A program made the position numbers and the translations under genes. DNA of 64,000 bases. Origin: Yokenella regensburgei ATCC 49455. GTDB taxonomy: Bacteria > Pseudomonadota > Gammaproteobacteria > Enterobacterales > Enterobacteriaceae. Positions within the stretch are counted from its first letter, which is position 1; every line of letters begins with the position of its first letter. The stretch lies in NCBI RefSeq assembly GCF_000735455.1, contig NZ_JMPS01000069.1, positions 183,008 to 247,007 of the forward strand. Direction: 5' to 3'. The notes beneath the pieces were generated by a model. The model saw only the letters and a list, made by a program, of their open reading frames with translations, searched no databases and was not told the DNA's origin. This document shows, in pieces, positions 10,540 through 21,051 of this stretch.

Positions 10540-11190
10540 TTAGAAAATGCGTTCCTGATGCACCCAGACCGCCGCTTCAACGCGCGATTTGAGCTTCATT
10601 TTCTTCAGCATATGTTTCACGTGCACCTTCACCGTGCTTTCGGTGATATCCAGGCGACGGGCGATCATTTTGTTCGGCAGGCCCTGAGCGATAAGCTTCA
10701 GGATATCGCGCTCGCGTGGGGTCAGTTGGCTGACGTCGCGATCGGACGTGGCGCGGTTGGCGCGCAGGCTGGCGGCCAGCACCGGCGTTAACGCTTCACT
10801 CAGCACCATCTCACCGGCTGCGGCCTGCTGCAGCGCTTTGAGCAGGTCTTCCGGCTCCATATCTTTCAGCAGATAACCATCGGCACCACGTTTAAGTGCG
10901 GTCACGACATCTTCTTCGTGATTGGACACGCTGAAGACCACCACGCGGCCAGAGAGCGGCTTTTCACGCAGTTTATCCAGCGTTTCCAGACCGTTCATGC
11001 CCGGCATGTTGAGATCGAGCAGGATCAGATCCGGATCGAGAGACTCGGCCAGCTCAATGCCTTGCTCGCCGTTGCTGGCTTCGCCGACCACCTGAATGTC
11101 GCTCGCCATGCTGATAAGTTGTTTGACCCCGGTGCGCAGCATCGGATGGTCGTCAATGAGCAGGATGGTTGCCCGTTCCTGGTGACTCAT
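10540..11190 (-). CDS. narL: Nitrate/nitrite response regulator NarL
   Basis: 216 residues from the ATG at 11188-11190. The receiver domain carries the phosphoacceptor Asp59 ([10 protein letters not shown]), with acidic pocket DD at 13-14. The C-terminal LuxR-type helix-turn-helix ([20 protein letters not shown] and following) binds TACYYMT heptamers. Phosphorylated by NarX or NarQ, NarL activates narK and narGHJI and represses alternative respiration and fermentation genes. It is downstream of narX and overlaps its end by 38 bases. It converges tail-to-tail with ychO, whose stop codon abuts the narL stop. Confidence 0.98.
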   Translation of the reverse strand: MSHQERATILLIDDHPMLRTGVKQLISMASDIQVVGEASNGEQGIELAESLDPDLILLDLNMPGMNGLETLDKLREKPLSGRVVVFSVSNHEEDVVTALKRGADGYLLKDMEPEDLLKALQQAAAGEMVLSEALTPVLAASLRANRATSDRDVSQLTPRERDILKLIAQGLPNKMIARRLDITESTVKVHVKHMLKKMKLKSRVEAAVWVHQERIF

Positions 11191-12979
11191 GGGCTTCTCC
11201 TTGTTGGATCGTGAGAGATTTTTCGGGAATAAAGGTGACGACAACTTCAGTACCGGCATTGTCGCCACGACGTACCTGACAATCACCCCGCAAACTTTGC
11301 GCGCGGTCGCGCATAATGATTAAACCGTAATGGTTACTACGTTCGGCATGCTCTGGCACACCACAACCGTTGTCAGAAACCACCAGTTTTACCTGATTAT
11401 TGTGCTGAGTGACGGTGACTTTAACTTCGGTTGCCTGCGCGTGCTTCAGCGCATTACTCAGCGCTTCGCGGGTGATCTGCAGAACGTGGATCGCCTGGTG
11501 CGATGGCACGTAACGCGGCGGCAGCTGGTAATCCAGCTGTACGGTAAAGCCGAAATGGGCGCTGTATTCGCGACAGCTGGCTTCCAGCGCCGGGCGCAGG
11601 CCGGGTTCGGTCAGCTGCAGGCGGAAGGTGGTTAGCAGCTCGCGCAGCTGCGCCCACGAGGTGTTCAGCTCGTTGCGGATTTGCCCCAGTAGTTCACGGC
11701 TCTCATCCGGCAACTTCTCGCCCTGCATCTGCAGACAGCTAACCTGCATTTTCATACACGACAAAGACTGGGCGATAGAGTCATGCAGTTCGCGGGCGAT
11801 GGTTGCACGCTCTTCCATCACGATAAGCTGCTGCTGGCGCTCCTGATGGCGATCGAGCGCCAGCGTAGAGGTCAGTTGTTCTACCAGGGTATCCACCAGT
11901 TGCTGCTGGTCATGACTCATGTGACGCCCGGCGGGCAGGGTTGCCAGCAGGATCCCGTACTGGTTGTGCGCGTCGGTGAGACGCCATTTCAGCGTAGATC
12001 CCCCGCCCGGTAGCGGCGGTAAATTTCGCGGACACAGGTAACAACCTTTATCATCGCAGCTGATTTCAGAATGGCAGGTGAACTCCTGGTGGTTCTCTTC
12101 ATCTTCGGTGTCGTAAACCCGAACCTCAATATCGCGCAGCAGGGTCAGCCCCTGCAGACCGTTGAGCACCGGTGAAATACGCTCACACAGCGGAATGTTG
12201 GAGTGCAGGCGACGGTTTGCCTGCCACAAAAACGCCAGAATTTCGTTTTTTTGCTCAAGCCCGGCGGTTTTCTCCTGTACCCGTCGCTCCAGCACCGCGT
12301 AGCTTTCCGCCAGCTCTTCCGACATGTTGTTAAGCGCCATGCCGAGCGTCGCCATTTCGTTACGGCCGCTAATACGCGCCCGTTGGGTGAAATCGCGGTG
12401 GGTGACGGCTCGCGCCATGTGCAGCAGTTGTCGCCACGGACGGAAGAGGCGGGCGCGCAGCCAGACGATGGTGAATATCAACAAGAGCGCCATTATCGCC
12501 GACATCATGCGGATAGCGGAGACGACGCTACTGATGCGCTCCTCGGTGGTATGGTCAAACGCCGAAACCAGCTTATCGATGCGGTCAACGAAGCTTGCCA
12601 CCTCGTCCGCCACGGTCGACTGGTTCTGCGCGCGCTTCATGCCGGGTAGCAGTTCGCCCTGCCAGTACTTTTGCAGCGCCTTAAGCTGTGCTTCCTGCCC
12701 GTCGCGGCGGGCAGCCTGCTGCAGCTCAGGGCTGAAAACGGTGGTTTCCATTTCGTCGAGCAGGGGTTTATCGTGTTCGGTCAGCGGGATCGCCGCCAGC
12801 AGGCGATAGCTCTGCATGCGCAGTGAACCCGCTTTGTTGATCGCGTGGGCACTTCCCTGGACACCCAGTACCTGACGGGAAGAGATAGCCATGCCGGCCA
12901 TACCGATAGCGGTAGACAGCAAAACGATGAGCGCCAGTTGATTCACCAGCGTTAGCGGGGTAAAAAGACGTTTGAACAT
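11153..12979 (-). CDS. narX: Nitrate/nitrite sensor histidine kinase NarX
   Basis: 608 residues, about ten more than E. coli NarX. Two membrane helices (about 13-32 and 155-176) flank the periplasmic nitrate sensor, with the P-box [18 protein letters not shown] at 42-59. A HAMP domain follows, then the central cysteine module (C302, C308, C313, C316), the H-box with His399 in [12 protein letters not shown], and the ATPase domain (DNGCGVP). The extra length is a read-through past the usual end: the last residues overlap the first 38 bases of narL. This suggests tight translational coupling. Confidence 0.98.
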   Translation of the reverse strand: MFKRLFTPLTLVNQLALIVLLSTAIGMAGMAISSRQVLGVQGSAHAINKAGSLRMQSYRLLAAIPLTEHDKPLLDEMETTVFSPELQQAARRDGQEAQLKALQKYWQGELLPGMKRAQNQSTVADEVASFVDRIDKLVSAFDHTTEERISSVVSAIRMMSAIMALLLIFTIVWLRARLFRPWRQLLHMARAVTHRDFTQRARISGRNEMATLGMALNNMSEELAESYAVLERRVQEKTAGLEQKNEILAFLWQANRRLHSNIPLCERISPVLNGLQGLTLLRDIEVRVYDTEDEENHQEFTCHSEISCDDKGCYLCPRNLPPLPGGGSTLKWRLTDAHNQYGILLATLPAGRHMSHDQQQLVDTLVEQLTSTLALDRHQERQQQLIVMEERATIARELHDSIAQSLSCMKMQVSCLQMQGEKLPDESRELLGQIRNELNTSWAQLRELLTTFRLQLTEPGLRPALEASCREYSAHFGFTVQLDYQLPPRYVPSHQAIHVLQITREALSNALKHAQATEVKVTVTQHNNQVKLVVSDNGCGVPEHAERSNHYGLIIMRDRAQSLRGDCQVRRGDNAGTEVVVTFIPEKSLTIQQGEAHESPGTGNHPAH

Positions 12980-13046
12980 GGGTTATCTGGCTCCTGACCG
13001 CGATTCAATCCCGGAGTAATGCTATTGTCCGGTATCCCCTGGAGTA

Positions 13047-13073
13047 TACCCATACCTACAAAGGATTACTCCT
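13047..13073. promoter_or_regulatory. Two NarL-type heptamers between narX and narK
   Basis: TACCCAT (13047-13053) and TACTCCT (13067-13073) both fit the TACYYMT consensus and sit about 220-240 bases before narK, within the distance range of upstream NarL sites in E. coli narK. Seven-base matches arise by chance, so the assignment relies on location in the 309-base narX-narK gap. Confidence 0.5.
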
Positions 13074-13215
13074 TAATTGCCGGTGGTGGGAGCATGTGGG
13101 GGAGGGAGTACCTGAGCGCTATCATTCACGTGAAAAACCACACGTTTTTGCGCAGAATTATCTACTCACTAAGGGTGATGGTTGATTTCTGACCGCCAGA
13201 ATGCCGCATTTTCCT

Positions 13216-13229
13216 TTGATTTATATCAA
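13216..13229. promoter_or_regulatory. FNR site of the narK promoter
   Basis: TTGATTTATATCAA is a perfect TTGAT-N4-ATCAA FNR operator, centred about 66 bases before the narK ATG. It predicts anaerobic activation of narK. The narX-narK gap holds no other gene. Confidence 0.85.
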
Positions 13230-13288
13230 CTTACCTTCAGCCATAAAAACTAATGTGACACCGTGAATCTTAATAATCAGAGGTGTCT

Positions 13289-14680
13289 ATGAGTCACTCT
13301 TCCGTCGAGGAAAAAGCAAACGGCCCGGTCATTACCGACTGGCGGCCTGAGGATCCTGCGTTCTGGCAGCAGCGCGGTCATCGTGTCGCCAGCCGGAACC
13401 TGTGGATCTCCGTGCCGTGTTTGTTATTGGCTTTTTGTGTGTGGATGTTGTTTAGTGCGGTGGCAGTGAACCTGAACAAAGTGGGCTTCAACTTCACCAC
13501 CGACCAGCTGTTTATGCTGACGGCGCTGCCTTCGCTTTCCGGTGCGCTGTTGCGTGTACCGTATGCGTTTATGGTACCGCTGTTCGGCGGACGCCGCTGG
13601 ACGGCCTTTAGTACCGGGATCATGATTATCCCGTGTGTATGGCTCGGTTTTGCGGTGCAGGATACCTCTACACCGTTTAGCGTGTTCATCATCATCTCTC
13701 TGCTGTGCGGCTTTGCCGGGGCAAACTTTGCATCCAGCATGGCAAACATCAGCTTCTTCTTCCCGAAAGCGAAGCAGGGCGGCGCGCTCGGTATCAACGG
13801 CGGCCTGGGTAACATGGGCGTCAGCGTGATGCAGTTAGTGGCACCGTTGGTGATATCCCTGTCTATCTTCGCGGTCTTTGGTGGCACCGGTGCAGCGCAG
13901 CCTGATGGCTCAACGCTGTATCTGGAAAACGCCGCCTGGATCTGGGTACCGTTCCTGATCGTCTGCACCCTGGCGTCCTGGTTCTTCATGAACGACCTGT
14001 CAGCCTCTAAAGCCTCGCTGAGCGAGCAGCTGCCGGTGCTGAAGCGCGGGCATCTGTGGATCATGGCGGTGCTGTATCTGGCGACCTTCGGCTCGTTCAT
14101 CGGCTTCTCCGCCGGTTTCGCGATGCTGTCAAAAACCCAGTTCCCGGACGTACAGATCCTGCACTTCGCCTTCTTCGGTCCGTTCATTGGTGCGCTGGCG
14201 CGTTCCTGCGGCGGGGCAATCTCCGACCGTCTGGGCGGCACCCGCGTGACGCTGATTAACTTCATCGTGATGGCTATCTTCTGTGCGCTGTTGTTCCTGA
14301 CGCTGCCAACCAATGGCCAGGGCGGCAACTTCACTGCGTTCTTCGGCGTGTTTATGGTGCTGTTCCTGACCGCCGGTCTGGGTAGCGCCTCTACCTTCCA
14401 GATGATCTCCGTTATCTTCCGTAAGATGACCATGGAGCGCGTACTGGCCAAAGGGGGTAGCGAAGAAACCGCAATGCGTGAAGCTGCGACCGATACGGCA
14501 GCGGCCCTGGGCTTTATTGCCGCGATTGGTGCCATCGGTGGGTTCTTCATTCCGAAAGCGTTCGGTATCTCGCTCGATCTGACCGGCTCTCCGGCGGGCG
14601 CGATGAAAGTGTTCCTCGTGTTCTACATTGCCTGCGTGTTCATCACCTGGGTGGTTTACGGACGTAAAAACAAAAAATAG
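13289..14680 (+). CDS. narK: Nitrate/nitrite transporter NarK
   Basis: The ATG at 13289 preceded by AGGTG gives 463 residues, equal to E. coli; an in-frame GTG at 13283 overlaps the ribosome site and is less likely. NarK is a major facilitator protein with 12 membrane helices that exchanges nitrate for nitrite. The two glycine-rich nitrate signature segments are visible: GFAGANFASSMANISFFFPK and the GLGSASTFQMISVIFRK region. The conserved arginine lies in GALLRVPYAF. It is transcribed away from narXL and towards narGHJI, controlled by FNR and NarL. Confidence 0.98.
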   Translation: MSHSSVEEKANGPVITDWRPEDPAFWQQRGHRVASRNLWISVPCLLLAFCVWMLFSAVAVNLNKVGFNFTTDQLFMLTALPSLSGALLRVPYAFMVPLFGGRRWTAFSTGIMIIPCVWLGFAVQDTSTPFSVFIIISLLCGFAGANFASSMANISFFFPKAKQGGALGINGGLGNMGVSVMQLVAPLVISLSIFAVFGGTGAAQPDGSTLYLENAAWIWVPFLIVCTLASWFFMNDLSASKASLSEQLPVLKRGHLWIMAVLYLATFGSFIGFSAGFAMLSKTQFPDVQILHFAFFGPFIGALARSCGGAISDRLGGTRVTLINFIVMAIFCALLFLTLPTNGQGGNFTAFFGVFMVLFLTAGLGSASTFQMISVIFRKMTMERVLAKGGSEETAMREAATDTAAALGFIAAIGAIGGFFIPKAFGISLDLTGSPAGAMKVFLVFYIACVFITWVVYGRKNKK

Positions 14681-14700
14681 GTAGTAACCTTTTGATTATC

Positions 14701-14727
14701 AGGCGCGGGAGACCGCGCCTTTTTTTA
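14701..14727 (+). terminator. narK terminator
   Basis: AGGCGCGG-GAGA-CCGCGCCT hairpin followed by T7, 20 bases behind the narK stop. Confidence 0.9.
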
Positions 14728-14964
14728 CCTTGCATTTAGTTACAACATACTAATTTTTGTTTTTTTATCCAGGCCTGTCAGTACGGCGCCAGTATGCCTC
14801 GCAGAAAGGCTATCTACCCCTTAATACCTCCTGAATTGTTAAAAAGCACGTCAGAGCGCTAAACACACCATTTAATTGATAAAAAACAGATAGTTACAAA
14901 ATTGAATTTCATAATACTTTGGTGGTATGTGGTGTTTTTGGGTGAAATGTTAACGCGGGGCGCC

Positions 14965-14978
14965 TTGATCGTTATCAA
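14965..14978. promoter_or_regulatory. FNR site of the narGHJI promoter
   Basis: TTGATCGTTATCAA is a perfect TTGAT-N4-ATCAA operator about 91-104 bases before the narG ATG, the same sequence and position as in E. coli narG. The 388-base narK-narG gap is AT-rich otherwise and would hold the distal NarL and IHF sites. I saw no ORF in it. Confidence 0.88.
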
Positions 14979-15068
14979 TTCCCTCCATCTTTCAGGAGGT
15001 TACTTTCGCTGCAACTTAGGCAATGTCGATTTATCAGAGAGCCAACAGGCTCCCAACAGGAGAAACCC

Positions 15069-18000
15069 ATGAGTAAATTCCTGGACCGGTTTCGCTACTT
15101 CAAGCAGAAGGGTGAAACCTTTGCCGATGGGCACGGCCAGCTTCTCAATACCAACAGGGACTGGGAAGACGGCTACCGTCAGCGTTGGCAGCATGACAAA
15201 GTGGTGCGTTCCACCCACGGCGTCAACTGTACGGGTTCATGCAGCTGGAAAATTTTCGTTAAAAATGGTCTGGTGACCTGGGAAATGCAGCAGACCGACT
15301 ATCCGCGTACTCGCCCGGATATGCCGAACCACGAACCGCGCGGCTGCCCGCGTGGCGCAAGCTATTCCTGGTACCTCTACAGCGCTAACCGCCTTAAATA
15401 CCCGCTGATGCGCAAACGCCTGATGAAAATGTGGCGTGAAGCGAAAGTACAGCACAGCGATCCGGTTGATGCCTGGGCATCCATCATCGAAGACGCCGAC
15501 AAAGCCAAAAGCTTCAAGCAGGCTCGCGGTCGCGGCGGCTTTGTACGCTCTTCCTGGCAGGAAGTTAACGAACTGATTGCCGCTTCCAACGTTTACACCG
15601 TCAAAACCTACGGCCCGGATCGCGTGGCCGGCTTCTCGCCGATCCCGGCAATGTCGATGGTTTCTTACGCTTCTGGCGCCCGTTATCTGTCGCTGATTGG
15701 TGGTACCTGCCTGAGCTTCTACGACTGGTACTGCGACCTGCCGCCGGCGTCTCCGCAGACCTGGGGTGAGCAGACCGATGTTCCGGAATCTGCCGACTGG
15801 TACAACTCGAGCTATATCATCGCCTGGGGCTCCAACGTACCGCAGACCCGTACCCCGGATGCGCATTTCTTTACCGAAGTTCGCTATAAAGGGACGAAAA
15901 CCGTTGCCATTACCCCGGACTACGCAGAAATCGCTAAGCTCTGCGACCTGTGGCTGGCACCGAAGCAGGGGACCGATGCCGCGATGGCGATGGCGATGGG
16001 CCACGTCATGCTGCGCGAATTCCACCTCGATAACCCGAGCCAGTACTTCACCGACTACGTGCGTCGTTATACCGACATGCCGATGCTGGTCATGCTCGAA
16101 GAACGTGATGGTTACTATGCCGCAGGCCGTATGCTGCGCGCCGCCGATCTGGTGGATGCGCTGGGTCAGGAGAAGAATCCGGAGTGGAAAACCGTTGCTA
16201 TCAATGAAAACGGTGAGATGACGGCGCCGAACGGCTCCATCGGTTTCCGCTGGGGCGATAAAGGTAAATGGAACCTTGAACAGCGTGACGGCACAACCGG
16301 TGATGAAGTTCAGCTGAGCCTGAGCCTGGTGGGCAGCCACGACGAAATCGCCGAAGTTGGTTTCCCGTATTTCGGCGGCGACGGCACCGAACACTTCAAC
16401 AAAGTGGAGCTGGAAAACATCCTGCTGCACAAACTGCCGGTGAAACGCCTGCAGCTCGCGGATGGCAGCACGGCGCTGGTCACCACCGTTTACGACCTGA
16501 CCATGGCCAACTACGGTCTGGATCGTGGTCTGGGTGATGACAACTGCGCAACCAGCTACGACGACGTGAAAGCGTACACCCCGGCGTGGGCAGAGAAAAT
16601 TACCGGCGTATCCCGCGCGCAGATTATCCGTACCGCCCGCGAGTTTGCTGACAACGCCGATAAGACCCATGGTCGTTCGATGATTATCGTCGGTGCGGGT
16701 CTGAACCACTGGTACCACCTCGATATGAACTATCGCGGTCTTATCAATATGCTGATCTTCTGTGGCTGTGTGGGTCAAAGCGGCGGTGGCTGGGCGCACT
16801 ACGTGGGCCAGGAAAAACTGCGTCCGCAGACCGGCTGGCAGCCGCTGGCGTTTGCTCTCGACTGGCAGCGTCCGGCGCGTCATATGAACAGCACCTCCTA
16901 CTTCTATAACCACTCCAGCCAGTGGCGTTATGAAACGGTTACCGCGCAGGAACTGCTGTCGCCGATGGCGGATAAATCCCGCTACACCGGCCACATGATT
17001 GACTTTAACGTGCGTGCAGAGCGCATGGGCTGGTTGCCGTCTGCACCGCAGCTGGGCACTAACCCGCTGCGTATTGCCGCAGATGCGGAAAAAGCCGGCA
17101 TGTCGGCAGTGGATTACACCGTGAAGTCGCTGAAAGAAGGCTCCATGTGCTTCGCGGCGGAAAAACCGGAAAATGGCAAAAACCATCCGCGCAACCTGTT
17201 CATCTGGCGTTCTAACCTGCTGGGCTCCTCCGGTAAAGGCCATGAATACATGCTGAAGTACCTGCTGGGTACCGAGCACGGCATTCAGGGGCTGGATCTG
17301 GGTAAGCAGGGCGGTGTGAAGCCGGAAGAAGTCGAATGGCGTGATAACGGTCTCGACGGCAAGCTGGATCTGGTGGTGACACTGGACTTCCGTCTGTCGA
17401 GCACCTGCCTGTACTCCGACATCGTGCTGCCGACGGCAACCTGGTATGAAAAAGACGACATGAATACTTCGGATATGCATCCGTTTATTCATCCGCTGTC
17501 AGCCGCCGTTGACCCGGCGTGGGAATCGAAAAGCGACTGGGAAATCTACAAAGGCATCGCGAAGAAATTCTCTGAAGTCTGCGTGGGTCACCTGGGCAAA
17601 GAAACCGACGTGGTGACGCTGCCAATCCAGCACGACTCCGCCGCCGAACTGGCGCAGCCGCTGGATGTTAAAGACTGGAAAAAAGGCGAATGCGACCTGA
17701 TCCCAGGCAAAACCGCGCCGCACATTATGACCGTCGAGCGTGATTACCCGGCAACCTACGAACGCTTTACTTCTATCGGCCCGCTGATGGAGAAAATCGG
17801 CAACGGGGGTAAAGGGATCGCCTGGAATACCCAGAGCGAGATGGATCTGCTGCGTAAGCTCAATTACACCAAAGCAGACGGCCCGGCGAAAGGCCAGCCG
17901 ATGCTCAATACGGCAATTGATGCGGCAGAAATGATCCTCACCCTGGCGCCGGAGACCAACGGCCAGGTAGCCGTAAAAGCCTGGGCGGCGCTGAGTGAAT

Positions 18001-18812
18001 TTACCGGACGCGACCATACGCACCTGGCGCTGAATAAAGAAGACGAGAAGATCCGCTTCCGCGATATTCAGGCGCAGCCGCGCAAGATTATCTCCAGCCC
18101 GACCTGGTCCGGCCTTGAAGATGAACACGTCTCTTATAACGCCGGTTATACCAACGTTCACGAGCTGATCCCATGGCGTACCCTGTCAGGCCGTCAGCAG
18201 CTGTATCAGGATCACCAGTGGATGCGTGATTTTGGTGAAAGCCTGCTGGTCTACCGTCCGCCGGTCGATACCCGCTCGGTGAAAGCGGTGATGGGGCAGA
18301 GCTCCAACGGTAACCCGGAGAAGGCGTTGAACTTCCTGACGCCGCACCAGAAATGGGGTATCCACTCCACCTACAGCGATAACCTGCTGATGCTGACCCT
18401 GGGTCGCGGCGGCCCGATCGTCTGGATGAGTGAAGCGGATGCGAAAGATCTGGGTATCGCCGATAACGACTGGATCGAAGTGTTCAACAGTAACGGTGCT
18501 CTGACCGCACGTGCTGTGGTGAGCCAGCGTGTTCCGGCCGGTATGACCATGATGTACCACGCGCAGGAACGCATTGTGAACCTGCCAGGATCGGAAATTA
18601 CCGGCCAGCGCGGGGGGATTCATAACTCGGTTACCCGTATCACACCGAAACCGACCCATATGATCGGCGGCTACGCGCAGCTGGCGTACGGCTTTAACTA
18701 CTACGGCACCGTCGGCTCTAACCGCGATGAGTTCGTTGTGGTTCGTAAAATGAAGAACATTGACTGGTTAGACGGCGAAGGTAATGACCAGGTACAGGAG
18801 AGCGTAAAATGA
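15069..18812 (+). CDS. narG: Respiratory nitrate reductase A, alpha subunit
   Basis: 1247 residues, identical in length to E. coli NarG. It is the cytoplasmic catalytic subunit, reducing nitrate to nitrite at a molybdenum bis-MGD cofactor. The N-terminal FS0 iron-sulfur ligands are visible as HGVNCTGSCSW plus a further cysteine in PRGCPRGASY. The molybdenum-ligand aspartate lies in the segment near residue 222. The N-terminus MSKFLDRFRYFKQKGE has the vestigial twin-arginine-like leader of NarG that is not exported. Preceded by AGGAG, it overlaps narH by four bases. Confidence 0.99.
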   Translation: MSKFLDRFRYFKQKGETFADGHGQLLNTNRDWEDGYRQRWQHDKVVRSTHGVNCTGSCSWKIFVKNGLVTWEMQQTDYPRTRPDMPNHEPRGCPRGASYSWYLYSANRLKYPLMRKRLMKMWREAKVQHSDPVDAWASIIEDADKAKSFKQARGRGGFVRSSWQEVNELIAASNVYTVKTYGPDRVAGFSPIPAMSMVSYASGARYLSLIGGTCLSFYDWYCDLPPASPQTWGEQTDVPESADWYNSSYIIAWGSNVPQTRTPDAHFFTEVRYKGTKTVAITPDYAEIAKLCDLWLAPKQGTDAAMAMAMGHVMLREFHLDNPSQYFTDYVRRYTDMPMLVMLEERDGYYAAGRMLRAADLVDALGQEKNPEWKTVAINENGEMTAPNGSIGFRWGDKGKWNLEQRDGTTGDEVQLSLSLVGSHDEIAEVGFPYFGGDGTEHFNKVELENILLHKLPVKRLQLADGSTALVTTVYDLTMANYGLDRGLGDDNCATSYDDVKAYTPAWAEKITGVSRAQIIRTAREFADNADKTHGRSMIIVGAGLNHWYHLDMNYRGLINMLIFCGCVGQSGGGWAHYVGQEKLRPQTGWQPLAFALDWQRPARHMNSTSYFYNHSSQWRYETVTAQELLSPMADKSRYTGHMIDFNVRAERMGWLPSAPQLGTNPLRIAADAEKAGMSAVDYTVKSLKEGSMCFAAEKPENGKNHPRNLFIWRSNLLGSSGKGHEYMLKYLLGTEHGIQGLDLGKQGGVKPEEVEWRDNGLDGKLDLVVTLDFRLSSTCLYSDIVLPTATWYEKDDMNTSDMHPFIHPLSAAVDPAWESKSDWEIYKGIAKKFSEVCVGHLGKETDVVTLPIQHDSAAELAQPLDVKDWKKGECDLIPGKTAPHIMTVERDYPATYERFTSIGPLMEKIGNGGKGIAWNTQSEMDLLRKLNYTKADGPAKGQPMLNTAIDAAEMILTLAPETNGQVAVKAWAALSEFTGRDHTHLALNKEDEKIRFRDIQAQPRKIISSPTWSGLEDEHVSYNAGYTNVHELIPWRTLSGRQQLYQDHQWMRDFGESLLVYRPPVDTRSVKAVMGQSSNGNPEKALNFLTPHQKWGIHSTYSDNLLMLTLGRGGPIVWMSEADAKDLGIADNDWIEVFNSNGALTARAVVSQRVPAGMTMMYHAQERIVNLPGSEITGQRGGIHNSVTRITPKPTHMIGGYAQLAYGFNYYGTVGSNRDEFVVVRKMKNIDWLDGEGNDQVQESVK

Positions 18813-20344
18813 AAATTCGTTCACAAGTCGGCATGGTGCTGAATCTCGATAAATGCATCGGCTGTCATACCTGTTCAGTCACCTGTAAAAACGTCTGGAC
18901 CAGCCGCGAAGGCACCGAATACGCCTGGTTCAACAACGTGGAAACCAAGCCGGGTACCGGCTTCCCGACCGACTGGGAAAACCAGGAGAAATGGAAGGGC
19001 GGCTGGATCCGTAAAATCAACGGCAAGCTGCAGCCGCGCATGGGTAACCGCGCGATGCTGCTGGGTAAAATCTTTGCTAACCCGCATCTGCCGGGGATTG
19101 AAGACTACTACGAGCCGTTTGATTTCGATTACCAGAACCTGCACAACGCACCGGAAAGTAAACATCAGCCGATCGCTCGTCCGCGCTCGCTGATCACCGG
19201 TCAGCGCATGGATAAAATCACCGCTGGCCCTAACTGGGAAGACGATCTCGGCGGTGAGTTTGAGAAGCTGTCGAAAGACAAAAACTTCGAAAACATGCAG
19301 AAGGCGATGTACGGCCAGTTCGAAAACACCTTCATGATGTATCTGCCGCGTCTGTGCGAACACTGCCTGAACCCGGCATGTGTAGCAACCTGCCCGAGCG
19401 GTGCCATCTATAAGCGTGAAGAAGACGGCATTGTGCTGATCGACCAGGACAAGTGCCGCGGCTGGCGCATGTGCATCACCGGTTGCCCGTACAAGAAAAT
19501 CTACTTCAACTGGAAGAGCGGTAAGTCGGAAAAATGCGTGTTCTGCTACCCGCGTATTGAAGCCGGGATGCCGACCGTTTGCTCCGAAACCTGCGTGGGC
19601 CGTATTCGCTACCTTGGCGTGCTGCTGTACGACGCAGATGCGATTGAAACGGCTGCCAGCACCGAGAACGAGAAAGATCTGTATCAGCGTCAGCTCGATG
19701 TGTTCCTCGATCCGAACGATCCGAAAGTGATTGAACAGGCGCTGAAAGATGGCGTACCGCAGAGCGTGATTGATGCTGCCCAGCAGTCGCCGGTTTACAA
19801 AATGGCGATGGACTGGAAGCTGGCGCTGCCGCTGCACCCGGAATACCGTACGCTGCCGATGGTCTGGTACGTGCCGCCGCTGTCGCCGATTCAGTCGGCC
19901 GCCGATGCGGGCGAGATTGGCAGCAACGGTATTCTGCCGGACGTCGACAGCCTGCGTATCCCGGTTCAGTACCTGGCAAACCTGCTGACCGCAGGGGACA
20001 CCGCGCCGGTACTGCGTGCGCTGAAGCGTATGCTGGCGATGCGTCACTTCAAACGTGCCGAAACCGTCGACGGTGTTATTGATACCCGTGCACTGGAAGA
20101 GGTGGGTCTGAGCGAAGCGCAGGCGCAGGAGATGTACCGCTACCTGGCAATCGCCAACTATGAAGATCGTTTCGTGGTGCCGAGCAGCCATCGCGAGCTG
20201 GCCGCTGACGCCTTCCCGGAGAAAAACGGTTGTGGTTTCAGCTTTGGCGACGGTTGCCATGGCTCTGACACCAAGTTCAACCTGTTCAACAGCCGCCGCA
20301 TCGATGCTGTCGATGTGACCCGCAAAACGGAGCCGCATCAATGA
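18809..20344 (+). CDS. narH: Respiratory nitrate reductase A, beta subunit
   Basis: 511 residues. NarH carries four iron-sulfur clusters that pass electrons from NarI heme to NarG. The ferredoxin-like cysteine groups are visible: CIGCHTCSVTCKNVW near the N-terminus, CEHCLNPACVATCPSG around residue 185, the group containing CRGWRMCITGCPYK where a Trp replaces one ligand to give the 3Fe-4S cluster, and CVFCYPRIEAG. ATGA overlaps join it to narG and narJ, implying coupled synthesis of subunits and chaperone. Confidence 0.99.
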   Translation: MKIRSQVGMVLNLDKCIGCHTCSVTCKNVWTSREGTEYAWFNNVETKPGTGFPTDWENQEKWKGGWIRKINGKLQPRMGNRAMLLGKIFANPHLPGIEDYYEPFDFDYQNLHNAPESKHQPIARPRSLITGQRMDKITAGPNWEDDLGGEFEKLSKDKNFENMQKAMYGQFENTFMMYLPRLCEHCLNPACVATCPSGAIYKREEDGIVLIDQDKCRGWRMCITGCPYKKIYFNWKSGKSEKCVFCYPRIEAGMPTVCSETCVGRIRYLGVLLYDADAIETAASTENEKDLYQRQLDVFLDPNDPKVIEQALKDGVPQSVIDAAQQSPVYKMAMDWKLALPLHPEYRTLPMVWYVPPLSPIQSAADAGEIGSNGILPDVDSLRIPVQYLANLLTAGDTAPVLRALKRMLAMRHFKRAETVDGVIDTRALEEVGLSEAQAQEMYRYLAIANYEDRFVVPSSHRELAADAFPEKNGCGFSFGDGCHGSDTKFNLFNSRRIDAVDVTRKTEPHQ

Positions 20345-21051
20345 TTGAACTCGTCATTGTATCGCGTCTGCTCGAGTACCCGGATGCTGCCCTGTGGCAG
20401 CATCAGCAGGAGCTCTTCGAAGCACTCGCGTCGTCTGAAAAACTGGATAAAGGAGATGCCCAGCAGTTGGGCGTTTTCCTGCGTGATCTTATCTCACAGG
20501 ACCCGCTCGATGCGCAGGCTGCCTATAGCGAATTGTTCGATCGCGGACGGGCTACTTCTCTGCTGCTGTTTGAACACGTTCATGGTGAATCGCGCGACCG
20601 TGGCCAGGCGATGGTGGATCTGATGGCACAGTACGAGCAGCACGGTCTTGAACTCGACAGCCGTGAACTGCCGGACCATCTGCCGCTGTATCTGGAATAT
20701 CTGGCTCAGCTGCCGGAAAGCGAAGCCATCGGCGGTCTTGTTGATATTGCGCCGATTCTGGCACTGCTCCACGCACGTTTACAGCAGCGTGAAAGCCGCT
20801 ATGCGGTGCTGTTCGAACCTCTGCTTAAACTTGCCAACACGGCGGTCGACAGCGAGAAAGTTGCGGAAAAGATTGCTGATGAAGCCCGCGATGATACTCC
20901 TCAGGCGCTGGATGCGGTCTGGGAAGAGGAGCAGGTGAAGTTCTTTGCTGACCAGGGTTGCGGCGAGTCTGAAATTTCAGCTCACCAGCGTCGTTTTGCC
21001 GGAGCCGTTGCCCCGCAATATTTAGATATCTCTAACGGAGGACAGCAATAA
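20341..21051 (+). CDS. narJ: Nitrate reductase assembly chaperone NarJ
   Basis: 236 residues, as in E. coli. NarJ is a dedicated TorD-family chaperone that binds apo-NarG, allows molybdenum cofactor and FS0 insertion, and then leaves the complex. The family segment [20 protein letters not shown] with the following DRGQAM is present. It overlaps narH by four bases and narI by one (TAATG). Confidence 0.98.
   Translation: MIELVIVSRLLEYPDAALWQHQQELFEALASSEKLDKGDAQQLGVFLRDLISQDPLDAQAAYSELFDRGRATSLLLFEHVHGESRDRGQAMVDLMAQYEQHGLELDSRELPDHLPLYLEYLAQLPESEAIGGLVDIAPILALLHARLQQRESRYAVLFEPLLKLANTAVDSEKVAEKIADEARDDTPQALDAVWEEEQVKFFADQGCGESEISAHQRRFAGAVAPQYLDISNGGQQ

Noticed and set aside
13378..14550. 390-codon ORF opposite narK
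   Set aside because: Proline/lysine-rich antisense shadow of a membrane protein gene.
15237..17492. 751-codon ORF opposite narG
   Set aside because: Shadow of narG in a high-GC3 gene; no ribosome site, no recognisable domain, and narG is unquestionable.
18875..20341. 488-codon ORF opposite narH
   Set aside because: Same reason: antisense shadow of a well-conserved gene.
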